Shown here: positions 40,928-52,314 of the stretch, piece after piece | Layout: every line of letters starts with the position of its first letter | How positions within the stretch are numbered: position 1 is the first letter of the stretch | Source of the DNA: an uncultured Bacteroidales bacterium | GTDB taxonomy: Bacteria > Bacteroidota > Bacteroidia > Bacteroidales > UBA932 | Direction of reading: 5' to 3' | Length of the DNA stretch: 60,146 nt | Assembly (NCBI GenBank): GCA_900317845.1 | Contig: ONII01000013.1 | Coordinates: forward strand, 1-60,146 | The notes under the pieces: generated by a model | What the model saw: only the letters and a program-made list of their open reading frames with translations | The model's database searches: none | What the model was told of the DNA's origin: nothing | Made by a program: the position numbers and the translations under genes

Positions 40928-40958
40928 CAAAGATGCAGATAAGGAATGAAAAATCAAA
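40928..40958 (-). promoter_or_regulatory. Promoter of the trp leader-trpB2 unit
   Basis: On the minus strand TTTG (40955-40958) and CATCTTTG (40928-40935, one mismatch to TAnnTTTG) are separated by 19 bases, placing the transcript start a few bases before the leader-peptide ATG at 40918. Confidence 0.65.
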
Positions 40959-40976
40959 GGGTTTTGCGAAAAATTT

Positions 40977-41744
40977 TTAGAAATTGATTTTTGCAAGCAG
41001 CGGGGCGGTCCACTCGTTGGATGCAGTTACGCAGTGAGCCTCTACAAAGGCGTTTACAGCGGTGCAGACGAACAGCAGCACGATGAGGGTGCTCACGATG
41101 ATGCCGATGACGCGCAGGCGGGGCAGCCACTTTTTGTTATTCCAGCCGATGGTCTGGAACATGCTCCAGAAACCGTGGTTGAGGTGCAGCCACAGGGCTA
41201 CGAACCAAACGATGTACAGGGCCAGGATCCACCACTGGCTGAAGGTGGTCATGAGGAGGTAGTACGGGTTCTCTGCCTCGCCGCCCATGAACTCCTGCAG
41301 CTGCATTTTGGCCCAGAAGTGGGTGAGGTGGAAGCACAGGAAACCCAGGATGACAATACCGAGCACGAACATGTTCTTGGCGCTCCAGCTGTCGTTCTGG
41401 GCCTTGGAGGCAACCTCATAGCGCTTTACGCCGCCGCGGCGCTGGAAGTTCTGGACGCTGAGCCAGATACCATAGCAGATATGGATAAGGACGCCCAGGG
41501 CCAGGATGGGAACCATGATGTCAATCACGGGAGAGGACATGAAGTCGCAGCCCAACTGGAACCAGCCGTCCCCGTGGGTGTAGGGGTGACTATCCAGCGC
41601 CACCTTGCCAAAATTCCCATGAAGGGAGTCGATGACGGAGAAGAAGTTAATGGTGCCATGCAGGAGCAAGAAGATGATAAGGAATGCGCCAGAGACGCTC
41701 TGGATAAACTTCTTGCCGATAGAAGAGGTTAGGAAATTAGCCAT
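40977..41744 (-). CDS. sdhC: Succinate dehydrogenase/fumarate reductase cytochrome b subunit
   Basis: Integral membrane protein of 255 residues with about five hydrophobic helices. It has the Bacteroidota Sdh/Frd cytochrome b558 pattern: SSIGKKFIQSVSGAFLIIFLLLHGTINFF (with a heme-ligand His in LLLHGTINF), LIHICYGIWLSVQNFQRR, FLCFHLTHFWAKM, and WLHLNHGFWSMFQTIGWNN. Three or four membrane His residues could ligate two hemes. The usual partners sdhA (flavoprotein) and sdhB (Fe-S subunit) normally follow directly, but here the gene is followed by the trp leader promoter, so it stands alone. Confidence 0.92.
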   Translation of the reverse strand: MANFLTSSIGKKFIQSVSGAFLIIFLLLHGTINFFSVIDSLHGNFGKVALDSHPYTHGDGWFQLGCDFMSSPVIDIMVPILALGVLIHICYGIWLSVQNFQRRGGVKRYEVASKAQNDSWSAKNMFVLGIVILGFLCFHLTHFWAKMQLQEFMGGEAENPYYLLMTTFSQWWILALYIVWFVALWLHLNHGFWSMFQTIGWNNKKWLPRLRVIGIIVSTLIVLLFVCTAVNAFVEAHCVTASNEWTAPLLAKINF

Positions 41745-41815
41745 TATCGTTCTTTTAATTTGTTTTCAAGTATGCAAATATAGGAATCTTTCTTGGAATT
41801 TTCCCACTATTTGGG

Positions 41816-41823
41816 TACTTTTG
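41816..41823 (+). promoter_or_regulatory. Putative -7 element for pyrH
   Basis: TACTTTTG matches TAnnTTTG and lies 21 bases before the pyrH ATG in the sdhC-pyrH spacer. The -33 region is weak (TCTTGG). On the other strand TATATTTG (41775-41782) could serve sdhC. Confidence 0.5.
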
Positions 41824-41844
41824 TTGCAAAACAAAAAGCAACAC

Positions 41845-42549
41845 ATGTATAAACGCGTACTACTTAAACTATCGGGAGAAAGCCTGGGCGGTCCCGCCGG
41901 AAAGGGGCTGGACACTGCCTGGCTGGAAAAATATGCCAAGGAAATCGCCGTTGCCGCCAAGGCCGGCCTGCAAATTGCCATCGTCAATGGCGGCGGTAAC
42001 ATATTCCGCGGCCTGCAGGGGGTGGGCAAAGGCTTCGACCGGGTAGACGGTGACAAAATGGGCATGCTGGCCACCGTCATCAACTCCCTGGCACTGAGCA
42101 TGTTCATCAAGGCAGAAGGCGTAGAGGCTGTGGTGTTCACCTCCACCCCCATGGAGCCCCATGCCAAATATTATATGCGGGACGATGCCGTCGCCGTGCT
42201 GGAGCGGGGCGGAGTGGCCCTCATCGCCGGCGGCACCGGCAACCCCTTCTTCACCACGGACAGCGGCGCAGCCCTTCGCGCCCTGGAAATTGGTGCCGAT
42301 GCCCTCCTGAAAGGCACGCGCGTGGACGGTGTATATACGGCCGATCCGGAGAAAGACCCCTCCGCCGTCAAGTACGAAGAACTCACCTTTGACGAGGCCA
42401 TCTCCAAGCACCTCAAAGTGATGGACCAGACGGCCTATGCCCTGTGCTCGGACGGAAAAATGCCCATCATCGTCTTTGACATGAATGCCACCGGCAACCT
42501 TACCAAGCTCCTCAGCGGAGAAAAAGTTGGAACATTAGTACATCCTTAA
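41845..42549 (+). CDS. pyrH: Uridylate kinase
   Basis: Protein of 234 residues from ATG 41845 (MYKRVLLKLSGESLGG, the family start). Nucleotide-binding glycine loops are NGGGNIFRGL and AGGTGNPFFTTDSGAALRALE, and the UMP-site and C-terminal regions KGTRVDGVYTADPEKDPSA and DQTAYALC are typical. It phosphorylates UMP to UDP in pyrimidine nucleotide synthesis and is a hexameric cytoplasmic enzyme. The frame extends upstream, but only this start matches the family. A YtxH gene follows 12 bases later. Confidence 0.96.
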   Translation: MYKRVLLKLSGESLGGPAGKGLDTAWLEKYAKEIAVAAKAGLQIAIVNGGGNIFRGLQGVGKGFDRVDGDKMGMLATVINSLALSMFIKAEGVEAVVFTSTPMEPHAKYYMRDDAVAVLERGGVALIAGGTGNPFFTTDSGAALRALEIGADALLKGTRVDGVYTADPEKDPSAVKYEELTFDEAISKHLKVMDQTAYALCSDGKMPIIVFDMNATGNLTKLLSGEKVGTLVHP

Positions 42550-42561
42550 TAACACAAGACC

Positions 42562-42918
42562 ATGAAAGCCGAATCTTTGCTAGGTTTTATCACCGGTGCC
42601 GCCCTGGGCGTCTGCGCCGGCATTCTCTTTGCCCCGGAAAAGGGGGAAGTTACCCGTAAAAAGCTGATGGATGCCGCTACGGAAGGCTATGACGCCGCCG
42701 TGGAGGGTGCAGGCGAACTGGCCCACGAAGCCAGTGTCCGCTATCGTTACGCCCGCATCGAGGCCAATAAGCTCAAGAAAACGCTTGTAGAGCAAGGCTC
42801 CGAGCTCAAGGAAGAGGCCCGCAAGGCCATCCTGGAGCAGCTGCAGAAGCTGGAGGACTACCTGGCCCAGGCAGAAAAAGACGCCGCCGCCAAGGAGGCC
42901 GATGTCCAGGAGGGGTAA
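42562..42918 (+). CDS. YtxH-domain membrane-associated protein
   Basis: Protein of 118 residues. An N-terminal hydrophobic glycine-rich helix (LLGFITGAALGVCAGILFAPEKG) is followed by a long, charged helical and coiled-coil tail (VRYRYARIEANKLKKTLVEQGSELKEEARKAILEQLQKLEDYLAQAEKDAA). This is the YtxH/gas-vesicle-like small protein pattern found in Bacteroidota, with unknown, possibly stress-related function. It is co-oriented with pyrH. A perfect hairpin follows the stop. Confidence 0.82.
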   Translation: MKAESLLGFITGAALGVCAGILFAPEKGEVTRKKLMDAATEGYDAAVEGAGELAHEASVRYRYARIEANKLKKTLVEQGSELKEEARKAILEQLQKLEDYLAQAEKDAAAKEADVQEG

Positions 42919-42952
42919 CCCCGTAAAATGCAACAAATTCAGTTGCAGCACA

Positions 42953-42998
42953 TTACGAAAAATCGTCTATGTCAAACAACATAGACGATTTTTCGTAA
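42953..42998 (+). terminator. Perfect 19-bp hairpin after the YtxH gene
   Basis: Arms at 42953-42971 and 42980-42998 are perfectly complementary (19 bp) around an eight-base loop. A TTTTT run is inside the right arm, so it can act as a terminator for pyrH-ytxH and, on the other strand, for the thiN operon. A smaller inverted repeat TGCAAC / GTTGCA precedes it. Confidence 0.7.
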
Positions 42999-43085
42999 AG
43001 CGCTTATTATCAACAACATCCATTTTGCGGCAAATGTGCCGTCCTGCGCCGTTGGGTACGCAGACCTGCGCCATAAGGGGGAGAG

Positions 43086-43107
43086 ATGCCCGGTCGGAGC
43101 CGGGCAT
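43086..43107. repeat. REP-like palindrome downstream of thiN
   Basis: ATGCCCGG (43086-43093) and CCGGGCAT (43100-43107) pair perfectly around TCGGAG, then ATGACGGGG follows. This form resembles short intergenic REP-type palindromes widespread in bacteria. It lies 36 bases from the thiN stop. Confidence 0.55.
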
Positions 43108-43142
43108 GACGGGGTCGGGGCCGCTCACGCCACCGGCCGCGG

Positions 43143-43784
43143 TCAGTCCACCATCACCAGGGCGGGGGCGGGGTGGTTGAAGTGGAGGGAGACGATGGGT
43201 TCGGTGGTGCGGTTGAGGGTGGCTTTCCACCAGGCGTCGAACACCACGCCGTCCAGCGGCCACTGTAGCCCCTCAGATGTTACTTTTAAAGAATTATCGG
43301 CACTGAAGAACGAGAAGCTGCGGCCTTCACCCAGGTGGAGGTCGCAGCTGCCGGTAATGGCGAAGGCAGTGCCGTAGTCGGAAACCATAGAGACATTGCG
43401 CTCTCCAAGCTCAAACATGCGCGTGTACTCCATCAGGAGCCCCAGGTTGCCGATGGTGTGGTCCTCGCGAAGCCCGGTGGCGCCCAGAATCACAATTTCG
43501 GTCACCTCCGGATGTTCCCGGAGCACCCAGCGCATGGCCTTGGTGAGGTCATTGTAATCCTGTTCGGTCACATGTTCGATACAGGAGGCAAACTGCTCCT
43601 GCAGCGCCTGGGGCAGGGAGTCCAGGTCTCCTACAACTGCCAGCGGCTGTGCGGCGGGATTGTGCGCGAGCCACTGCTCCAGCGCTCCGTCGCAGCACAC
43701 CACTCCCTCCGCCGATTCCAGCAGATACAGCGGATACGGCTCCGTGGGAAACTGCCCGTTGCAAAGGATGACTATGCTATTCAT
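43143..43784 (-). CDS. thiN: Thiamine pyrophosphokinase
   Basis: Protein of 213 residues. The N-terminal catalytic domain has VVCCDGALEQWL and PLAVVGDLDSLP (the GDxDS motif for metal and pyrophosphate) and EQDYNDLTKAMRWV (the QDxxDxxK-type motif), followed by VILGATGLREDHTIGNLGLL. The C-terminal thiamine-binding domain holds LGEGRSFSFFSAD and SEGLQWPLDG. It converts thiamine plus ATP to thiamine diphosphate. Its start overlaps the end of the lptG-fmt fusion by eight bases; last gene of the alaS operon. Confidence 0.9.
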   Translation of the reverse strand: MNSIVILCNGQFPTEPYPLYLLESAEGVVCCDGALEQWLAHNPAAQPLAVVGDLDSLPQALQEQFASCIEHVTEQDYNDLTKAMRWVLREHPEVTEIVILGATGLREDHTIGNLGLLMEYTRMFELGERNVSMVSDYGTAFAITGSCDLHLGEGRSFSFFSADNSLKVTSEGLQWPLDGVVFDAWWKATLNRTTEPIVSLHFNHPAPALVMVD

Positions 43785-46298
43785 CTTCCTTGGGCGTGGC
43801 TTTCAGGATCTCGGCCTTGGAAGTGCCCTGGGTGCACACGTACGCGGTGGGGTTGCGGAAGCCCAGGAGGAACGAACGCACGTCCATGCGCTTTTTACCG
43901 GAAAGCTGCAGGTCTGTAATGGCAATGGCACCATCCTGCGTGGCCACGGCAAAGTACGTTTTGCCATCGCTCAGGACCGTTCCCGGCTCCCCGTGCAGGT
44001 CCATGCGCATTTCCCCGAAGAATACCTTCAGTTGAAGCGCTGCTCCGGAAGGGGACACCCTTTCTGGAACATTTGCCCGTACAGGGTCGCGAAGCGACGT
44101 GGAAGAAAGGGTGTCCCCTTCCGGAAGCACCGGCACCAGTTCCGTAAAGGCACAGGGGTAGGGGGAGAGGCCCCGGATGAGGTTGTACACGTGCTTGGTG
44201 GTGTCGTTCCAATCGATGTGCTGCAGCTCCCGTGTGAGCTTGGGTGCCGGCTTCAGCAGCTCGGAACCCTGGATAAAGCTTCGTTGTACGCGCAGCTCCA
44301 CGTTCTTCTGCACAATGCCTTCCACGGTCTCTATCACCAGTGCGGAGCCCAGTTCCATGAGTTTGTCGTGCAGGACTCCGGCCGTATCCGTGGGCTCTAC
44401 CCGGCACTCGGAACGCAGGATAATGCCGCCGGTATCAATTTTCTTGTCGATCATGAAGGTGGTGACACCGGTAATGTTCTCGCCGTTAATCACCGCCCAG
44501 TTGATGGGCGCAGCGCCGCGGTACTGCGGCAGCAGGGCTGCGTGCAGGTTGAAGGTGCCCAGCTTGGGCATGGTCCACACCACCTCAGGCAGCATGCGGA
44601 AGCCCACTACCACAAAGAGGTCCGCCTTCCAGGCGGCAAGCGCCTGCAGGAAGGCTTCGTCCTTGAGTTTTTCCGGCTGCAGCAGCGGCAGGCTGTGTTC
44701 TACAGCGTACTTCTTGACGGCGCTTTCGTTCATCTTGAGGCCGCGTCCGGACGGCTTGTCCGGTACGGTTACAACGCCCACAATCTGGTAGCCGGCCTTG
44801 ATAAGGGCGTCCAGCGGGCCCACGGAGAATTCCGGGGTGCCCATATAGACAATGCGTGTTTTTCTGAACATACGGAAGAATTTACTTTTTGCTTTGCGGA
44901 ACCAGGATTTTACCAGGTCCACATTGAAGACGCTGGCGTCCTGAATGGCTTTCAGGGTGAGCCAGGCGCCGATGGGCGCCAGCACAAAGGCCGATACGAA
45001 CTTGCCCACAAACGCCGACGCGGTGCCGTTGTTGGCCAGGCGCTCGCCGGTGATATCGACCACCCAATAGAGCACGAAGAACAGCATGGAGACGATGGCC
45101 GGCGTGCCCAGGCCGCCTTTTTTGAGAATGGCTCCTACCGGCGCGCCGATAAAGAACAGCAGCAGGCAGGCCAACGCCGTTGCGTATTTTTTCCAGATTT
45201 CCACATCCGTGCGGTGAATCAGGTGGGTATAGTCGGCCGAATCCATGATTTGTCCATTGGCCAGGTTCTGGTACTGCCGGGCGCTGCTGGCGGCATTTTC
45301 CAGGCCGCGGAGCCGGGCGCCTTTGCTGGTCCAGGCCTTGTCCGTAAGGGGCTCCATCACCGTGGTGGCTTTGGTGCGCCAGGCGGTGTCCAGCTGGTCC
45401 TTATGTTCCAGGTGGTTCTGCCTGCGGAATTCGGCGATGTGCCGCTGGGTGCCGATATCGACCAGATTGGTAAGGGAATCGTGCCCATGACGCAGGTCTT
45501 TGAGGTTCATGGAGCGCACCTGCTCACCGTAACGGGCGCTGTCGGAGTGATGGAAGGCGTAGTTCTCCAGCGGAATCACCATTTCCTGATTGTGGAAACG
45601 GATGCGCTGGAGCGCCAGGGTGGTGTCCCGGTACTTGCGCTTGTTGTCCTCCTGGTAGTTCACCCCGTCAAAGAGCTGGAACGTCAGGTAGTCCTTGGCC
45701 TTGGACATCTTGATGATGCCGCTGTCGGCCACGGTAATGCGCGTGTTGCCTTTCCCCACGGTGTGGTCGTACACCTGGATGTTGTACATCATGCCCGTCT
45801 TCTTGTCCCGGCGTTCCACCCGCAGGATATACCCCTCGATCCCGTCGTAGAACGTTCCCGTAGGGATTTTGATCTCGCTCTTGGTGCGGCCGATATCGTC
45901 GCGCATGGTGTATATCTGGTTGATGGAGTAGGGGACCAGGCGGTCGCCCACGTAGAAAGCGCCGATACTGACGAGGATGCTCACGATAATCATGGGCAGC
46001 AGCACGCGTGTGAGCGAGATGCCGGAAGCCTTGATGGCGGTGAGCTCGAACTTTTCGCCCATATCGCCCAGGGTCATCATGGAGCTCAGGAGGGTGGCCA
46101 GCGGAATGGCCAGCGGCAGCGTCTGGCAGCTGCCCCACATCAGGAATTCCAGAATAACCTTGAATTCCAGGCCCTTGCCCACCAGCTCGTCAATGTACAG
46201 CCACAAGAACTGCATGACCAGTATGAACGTCACAATCCCCAGGACCGACAGGAACGGCCCCACAAAGGATTTGAGCAGGAACTGGTCAAGTTTTTTCA

Positions 46299-46299
<1 letters not shown>
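43777..46299 (-). CDS. lptG/fmt: LptG-Fmt fusion: LPS export permease plus formyltransferase
   Basis: One open frame of 840 residues. Residues 1 to about 475 are an LptG/YjgP permease (start MKKLDQFLLKSFVGPFLSVLG, six membrane helices in two groups around a periplasmic jellyroll). Residues 477-840 are methionyl-tRNA formyltransferase: RIVYMGTPEFSVGPLDAL, then catalytic N, H and D in FNLHAALLPQYRGAAPINWAVI and KIDTGGII, and a C-terminal OB domain. The junction is FFRMFRKTRIVYMG; an internal ATG at 44871 after an A-rich stretch could give separate Fmt. A palindromic element of about 30 codons interrupts the Fmt OB domain in frame. The start overlaps the alaS stop by one base. Confidence 0.85.
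44042..44128. mobile_element. In-frame palindromic REP-like element inside fmt
   Basis: Arms 44044-44065 and 44104-44125 are perfectly complementary over 22 bases (TCCGGAAGGGGACACCCTTT and its complement), around a 38-base loop with its own small hairpin GTCGC/GCGAC. It encodes about 29 residues, roughly LPEGDTLSSTS...SPSG, inside the C-terminal domain of Fmt without breaking the frame. It resembles REPIN-type elements mobilised by RAYT transposases, or Rickettsia-type palindromic elements in genes; the link to the RAYT at 6802 is inference. Confidence 0.7.
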
Positions 46300-48911
<2,612 letters not shown>

Positions 48912-48931
48912 ATATAAAGTGTCTTATTGTC

Positions 48932-48967
48932 TTGTCATACTGAGGCCCGGAGGGCCGAAGTATCTAA
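48932..48967. repeat. REP-like repeat (GTCATnCTGA... family), copy 1
   Basis: TTGTCATACTGAG, then GGCCC GGA GGGCC, then GAAGTATCT: a degenerate copy of a palindromic intergenic family whose other copies lie at 51337, 51393 and 52407. It lies in the alaS-M23 spacer. Confidence 0.5.
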
Positions 48968-49007
48968 ATAACCCGCAAAGGTACATTTTTTCCGGTAAAT
49001 ATCCTAT

Positions 49008-49040
49008 TTTGGCATTTGGGCAGGATTTTTGTTATCTTTG
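49008..49040 (+). promoter_or_regulatory. Promoter of the M23 peptidase pair
   Basis: TTTG (49008-49011) and TATCTTTG (49033-49040) are 21 bases apart. The chosen ATG (49047) lies six bases after the -7 element, implying a leaderless or nearly leaderless message. Confidence 0.7.
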
Positions 49041-49046
49041 CAAAAT

Positions 49047-49964
49047 ATGGCTCCATCAGAGAAAAACGGCAGGCTAAAGCATTTCGGCAGCGTGCAGCTG
49101 CTCATGTCCTTTATTGTGGGGGGCATGCTGTTTTTGTTCTACATGTGGTTCTATGTGTTCGTTTTAGGGGCCGATTTACCCAAAACCGCCATTCTCAAGC
49201 TTCAGAATGCTATCTGGAGCACCCGTATAGACCAGATGTCCAAGCAGCTGGACCGCTATAGTGAACTTCTTTCGCTTATGGAAATGCGGGACAACCGCAT
49301 CTATCGGTCCGTCTATGGCCTGGACGAGATTCCCCAGGCCGTGCGCGGCTCCGGCCTGGGGGGCGAGCACCGCTATGCGGCGCTGGAAGGGACTGCCCTG
49401 CTGGATATCACGCGCCGCCTGGATGTGCTGGAAAAGCGGGCCTACATCCAGTCCAAATCCTTTGACGATGTAGCCGCGGTGCAGCAGACCGCCGGCGACA
49501 TGGCTTCGCACATTCCCGCCATCCCCCCCATGAACACGGACCCCTCTACCTATCGGATGAGCAGTCCTTTCGGCTATCGGTCCGACCCTCTCCTGGGGTA
49601 TACCAAGCGGCATACGGGCATGGACTTCGCCTGTCCGCCCGGCAACCCCATTTATGCTACCGGGGACGGCGTGGTAGTCCTGGCCAAGTACGACCACAGC
49701 GGCTATGGCCGGCACGTTGAGATCGACCATGGTTTCGGGTATGTGACGCGCTATGCGCATATGTCGCGGCTGGACGTGGAGGAAGGGCAGGTGGTCAGGC
49801 GCGGAGACTGTATCGGCCTGAGCGGCCGCAGCGGCCGTATCACCGGTCCGCACCTGCACTATGAGGTGATTTATCGTAACAACTATGTGAACCCGGCCTG
49901 GTACATGGATTTGGACATGCCGTCCAAAGACTATATGGAAATGGTTCGTAAACCGGCTAAGTGA
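49047..49964 (+). CDS. M23-family peptidoglycan endopeptidase, membrane-anchored
   Basis: Protein of 305 residues from ATG 49047 (MAPSEKNGRLKHFGS); a longer frame from 49029 would start before the promoter's expected transcript start. One membrane helix (about 18-41, QLLMSFIVGGMLFLFYMWFYVFVLG), a helical linker (about 45-130), then the M23 (LytM) domain with zinc ligands in HTGMDFACPPGNPIYATGDG and GPHLHYEVIYRNNYVNPAWYM (HxH). It probably cleaves or activates cleavage of wall crosslinks during growth or division. The second M23 gene overlaps its stop. Confidence 0.9.
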   Translation: MAPSEKNGRLKHFGSVQLLMSFIVGGMLFLFYMWFYVFVLGADLPKTAILKLQNAIWSTRIDQMSKQLDRYSELLSLMEMRDNRIYRSVYGLDEIPQAVRGSGLGGEHRYAALEGTALLDITRRLDVLEKRAYIQSKSFDDVAAVQQTAGDMASHIPAIPPMNTDPSTYRMSSPFGYRSDPLLGYTKRHTGMDFACPPGNPIYATGDGVVVLAKYDHSGYGRHVEIDHGFGYVTRYAHMSRLDVEEGQVVRRGDCIGLSGRSGRITGPHLHYEVIYRNNYVNPAWYMDLDMPSKDYMEMVRKPAK

Positions 49965-50875
49965 TGAAAAAACGGTACGCACGCTGGCAACTTGTGGTGC
50001 TGGGAATCCTGCGGTTCCTGGTGGCTACGCTCTCCATGTCCATCGCCTGCTACATTGTGTTTGCGCTGGTGTTTTCCACGGAGGAGGAACGTCGGCTCAT
50101 GAAGGAGAACAGCCTGTACAAGAGCCGATACAAACAAATGCAGCAAAAGCAGATGCTGATTGGCGACGTGGTGGAGGGCCTGCAGGACAAGGACGATGCC
50201 ATCTACCGGGAGCTCTTTGAGACCGAAGCCCCTTCGCTGGATGCCTTGACAGCCACGGACTTAATCGCGCAGAATGACTCCCTGTCGGAGAGCTTTTACC
50301 AGACGGCGGCGGCATCGGCATCGGGCCGGACGATGCTCATGGCCCGGCAGGTGGATAAGAATTTCGACGCCATTTTCCGGCTTTTGGAGGAGCGTCGGGA
50401 CAGTATTCCGCCGCTTACACTGCCGCTCAAGGACATGTCCTATGTACAAATGGGGGCATCGGTTGGCATGAAACAGAATCCGTTGTATAAACGGCCCGTG
50501 CAGCACGACGGTCTGGACCTGATTGCCCCGCAGGGCGCTCCCGTGTACGCCGCCGCCAGCGGTACGGTGTCGCAGGTGGTCCGTTCGCGCCGGGGGCTGG
50601 GTAATATCCTTGAGATAGACCATGGAAACGGGTACACCACCCGCTATTGCTTATTGGCCGATATGAATGTATCCCGCGGCATGCGCGTGCGCCGCGGCCA
50701 GAAGATTGGCACGGTGGGCATTTCCAGCACCATCGCCGCCGCCCATCTGCATTTTGAAGTGCTGTTCAAGGGCGCCCCGCGGGATCCGGTGCACTACCTG
50801 TTCGCCTCCCTGAGCCCGGAAGACTACGCCCACATGGTGTACATGGCCACCGCCACCTCCCAGGCCCTGGACTAG
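49964..50875 (+). CDS. Second M23-family peptidoglycan endopeptidase
   Basis: Protein of 303 residues from ATG 49964, sharing one base with the previous TGA. A basic start and one membrane helix (about 10-37, [28 protein letters not shown]), a helical linker ([22 protein letters not shown]), and an M23 domain with [20 protein letters not shown] and [21 protein letters not shown], zinc ligands intact. The tandem arrangement with the first M23 gene suggests the two act together. Its end overlaps the smpB stop by four bases (convergent genes). Confidence 0.9.
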   Translation: MKKRYARWQLVVLGILRFLVATLSMSIACYIVFALVFSTEEERRLMKENSLYKSRYKQMQQKQMLIGDVVEGLQDKDDAIYRELFETEAPSLDALTATDLIAQNDSLSESFYQTAAASASGRTMLMARQVDKNFDAIFRLLEERRDSIPPLTLPLKDMSYVQMGASVGMKQNPLYKRPVQHDGLDLIAPQGAPVYAAASGTVSQVVRSRRGLGNILEIDHGNGYTTRYCLLADMNVSRGMRVRRGQKIGTVGISSTIAAAHLHFEVLFKGAPRDPVHYLFASLSPEDYAHMVYMATATSQALD

Positions 50876-51327
50876 TACCCGTTGCGGTCCATTTCCCGGC
50901 GGAGATCCTTGGCCTTGATGGATTCCCGTTTGTCGTACTCCTTCTTACCCTTGGCCAGGGCGATGACCAGTTTGGCAAAACCGTTGTCCGCGATGAAGAG
51001 CTTTACGGCCACAATGGTGAGGCCTTTTTGTTTATCGGCCTGTTGTAAATGCCTGAGTTCCTTTTTGTTAAGGAGGAGCCGACGGTCCCGTACGGGCTCA
51101 TGCTGGCCCCAACTGCCCCAGTGGTAGGTGGCTATATTCATGCCACGCACAAAGAGTTCCCCGCCCACAAAGAAGCAGTAGGCGTCCTGCAGGGACACTT
51201 TCCCCGCGCGGATGCTCTTGATTTCCGTGCCCACCAGCTGGATGCCGGCGGTATAGGTTTCCAGGAACTCGTAATCGAACGAGGCCCGGCGGTTCTTTAC
51301 CTGTATGCTGCTCTTTGCTTTTGGCAT
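50872..51327 (-). CDS. smpB: SsrA-binding protein SmpB
   Basis: Protein of 151 residues from ATG 51327 ([46 protein letters not shown]). The tmRNA-binding beta barrel and the typical [28 protein letters not shown] pattern are all present, and the C-terminal tail is basic ([23 protein letters not shown]). It delivers tmRNA to stalled ribosomes. The last codons converge on the second M23 gene. No ssrA gene was seen in the window. Confidence 0.95.
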   Translation of the reverse strand: MPKAKSSIQVKNRRASFDYEFLETYTAGIQLVGTEIKSIRAGKVSLQDAYCFFVGGELFVRGMNIATYHWGSWGQHEPVRDRRLLLNKKELRHLQQADKQKGLTIVAVKLFIADNGFAKLVIALAKGKKEYDKRESIKAKDLRREMDRNGY

Positions 51328-51336
51328 AATGTTCCC

Positions 51337-51422
51337 TTTGTCATCCCGAGCGAAGTCGAGGGGTCTGTTTCGGGACTGCAAAGTTAATAAAAAGATTCTT
51401 CACTTCGTTCAGAATGACAAAA
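51337..51422. repeat. REP-like inverted pair between smpB and miaA
   Basis: TTTGTCATCCCGAGCGAAGT... (51337-51366) and ...ACTTCGTTCAGAATGACAAA (51393-51422) are imperfect inverted copies of one family (GTCATyCyGArCGAAGTsrA). They form a large imperfect hairpin in the spacer of two divergent genes. A further partial copy is at 52407-52432. Confidence 0.6.
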
Positions 51423-51439
51423 TGTGTATTTTTGTACCA

Positions 51440-52249
51440 ATGAATAAGCTTAACAGAACCCAATTGTTGCCGGACCGCCCCGGCATTCCGCCCATGGCCC
51501 CCATGCCGGAGCCGGAGGTGGTGGACCCTGTCGCCCTGGCAGCCGCGTATCGGCAGGGAGAGGCGGACCTGATCTGCGTCCTGGGCCCCACGGCTTCCGG
51601 GAAAACCCGCTACGCCGTGCAGCTGGCCCGGGAGATGGGAAATGCCCAGATTCTATCGGCGGACAGCCGGCAGGTGTATGTGGGGATGGATATCGGCACG
51701 GGGAAGGACCTTCGGGAATATGGTGAGGTGCCGTATCACCTCATCGACCTGGTTGCGGCGGGCGCCAAATACAATATTTACCAGTACCAGAAGGCCTTTG
51801 CCGATGCTTACGCCGCCGTTCGTTCTGCGGGAGCCATTCCCATCCTTTGCGGCGGCTCGGGCCTATACATTGAAGCGGTCACCCGCGCGTACAAGTTTGA
51901 GAAGGAGAACGGGCTGCCGGCATCGGCCCTGCCGCAGCGGGTATATTATATAGGTACGCTGGTGTCGCGGGAAGAACGGGTAGCGCGCATTGACCGCCGG
52001 CTGGAGGAGCGCCTGCAGGAGGGACTGGTGGAAGAGGTGCGCGGACTTCTGGAGACCGTATCGGCCCAGGACCTCATCTATTATGGGCTTGAGTATAAGT
52101 TTGTTACGCAGTATATACTGGGCGAATTGAGTTACGACGACATGGTGGTGGCGCTGGGCAATGCCATCCACCAGTTTGCCAAACGGCAGATGACCTGGTT
52201 CCGCGGTATGGAGCGCGACGGCATCCGCATCCACTGGGTACGCCCGTGA
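51440..52249 (+). CDS. miaA: tRNA dimethylallyltransferase MiaA
   Basis: Protein of 269 residues from ATG 51440. A proline-rich N-terminal extension (RPGIPPMAPMPEPEVVDPV) is followed by the P-loop LICVLGPTASGKTRYAVQLA, then NAQILSADSRQVYVGMDIGTGK, YHLIDLV, and IPILCGGSGLYIEAVTRA, ending with FAKRQMTWFRGMERDGIRIHW (the RQMTWFR signature). It prenylates A37 of tRNAs reading U-starting codons. It is shorter than the usual 300 residues; the middle insertion domain that grips the tRNA anticodon is reduced. TATTTTTG (51427-51434) is a probable -7 element six bases before the ATG. Confidence 0.9.
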   Translation: MNKLNRTQLLPDRPGIPPMAPMPEPEVVDPVALAAAYRQGEADLICVLGPTASGKTRYAVQLAREMGNAQILSADSRQVYVGMDIGTGKDLREYGEVPYHLIDLVAAGAKYNIYQYQKAFADAYAAVRSAGAIPILCGGSGLYIEAVTRAYKFEKENGLPASALPQRVYYIGTLVSREERVARIDRRLEERLQEGLVEEVRGLLETVSAQDLIYYGLEYKFVTQYILGELSYDDMVVALGNAIHQFAKRQMTWFRGMERDGIRIHWVRP

Positions 52250-52283
52250 TTACTAACTTATTCATTGTCAATCAATTCCAATA

Positions 52284-52314
52284 TAATCCTCGTTCAAAAA
52301 CCGAACGAGGATTA
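52284..52314 (+). terminator. Hairpin after miaA
   Basis: TAATCCTCGTTC (52284-52295) pairs perfectly with GAACGAGGATTA (52303-52314) around a seven-base loop. No T-run follows, so factor-independent termination is uncertain. The stem start TAATCCTCG recurs in the hairpin at 59872. Confidence 0.55.
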
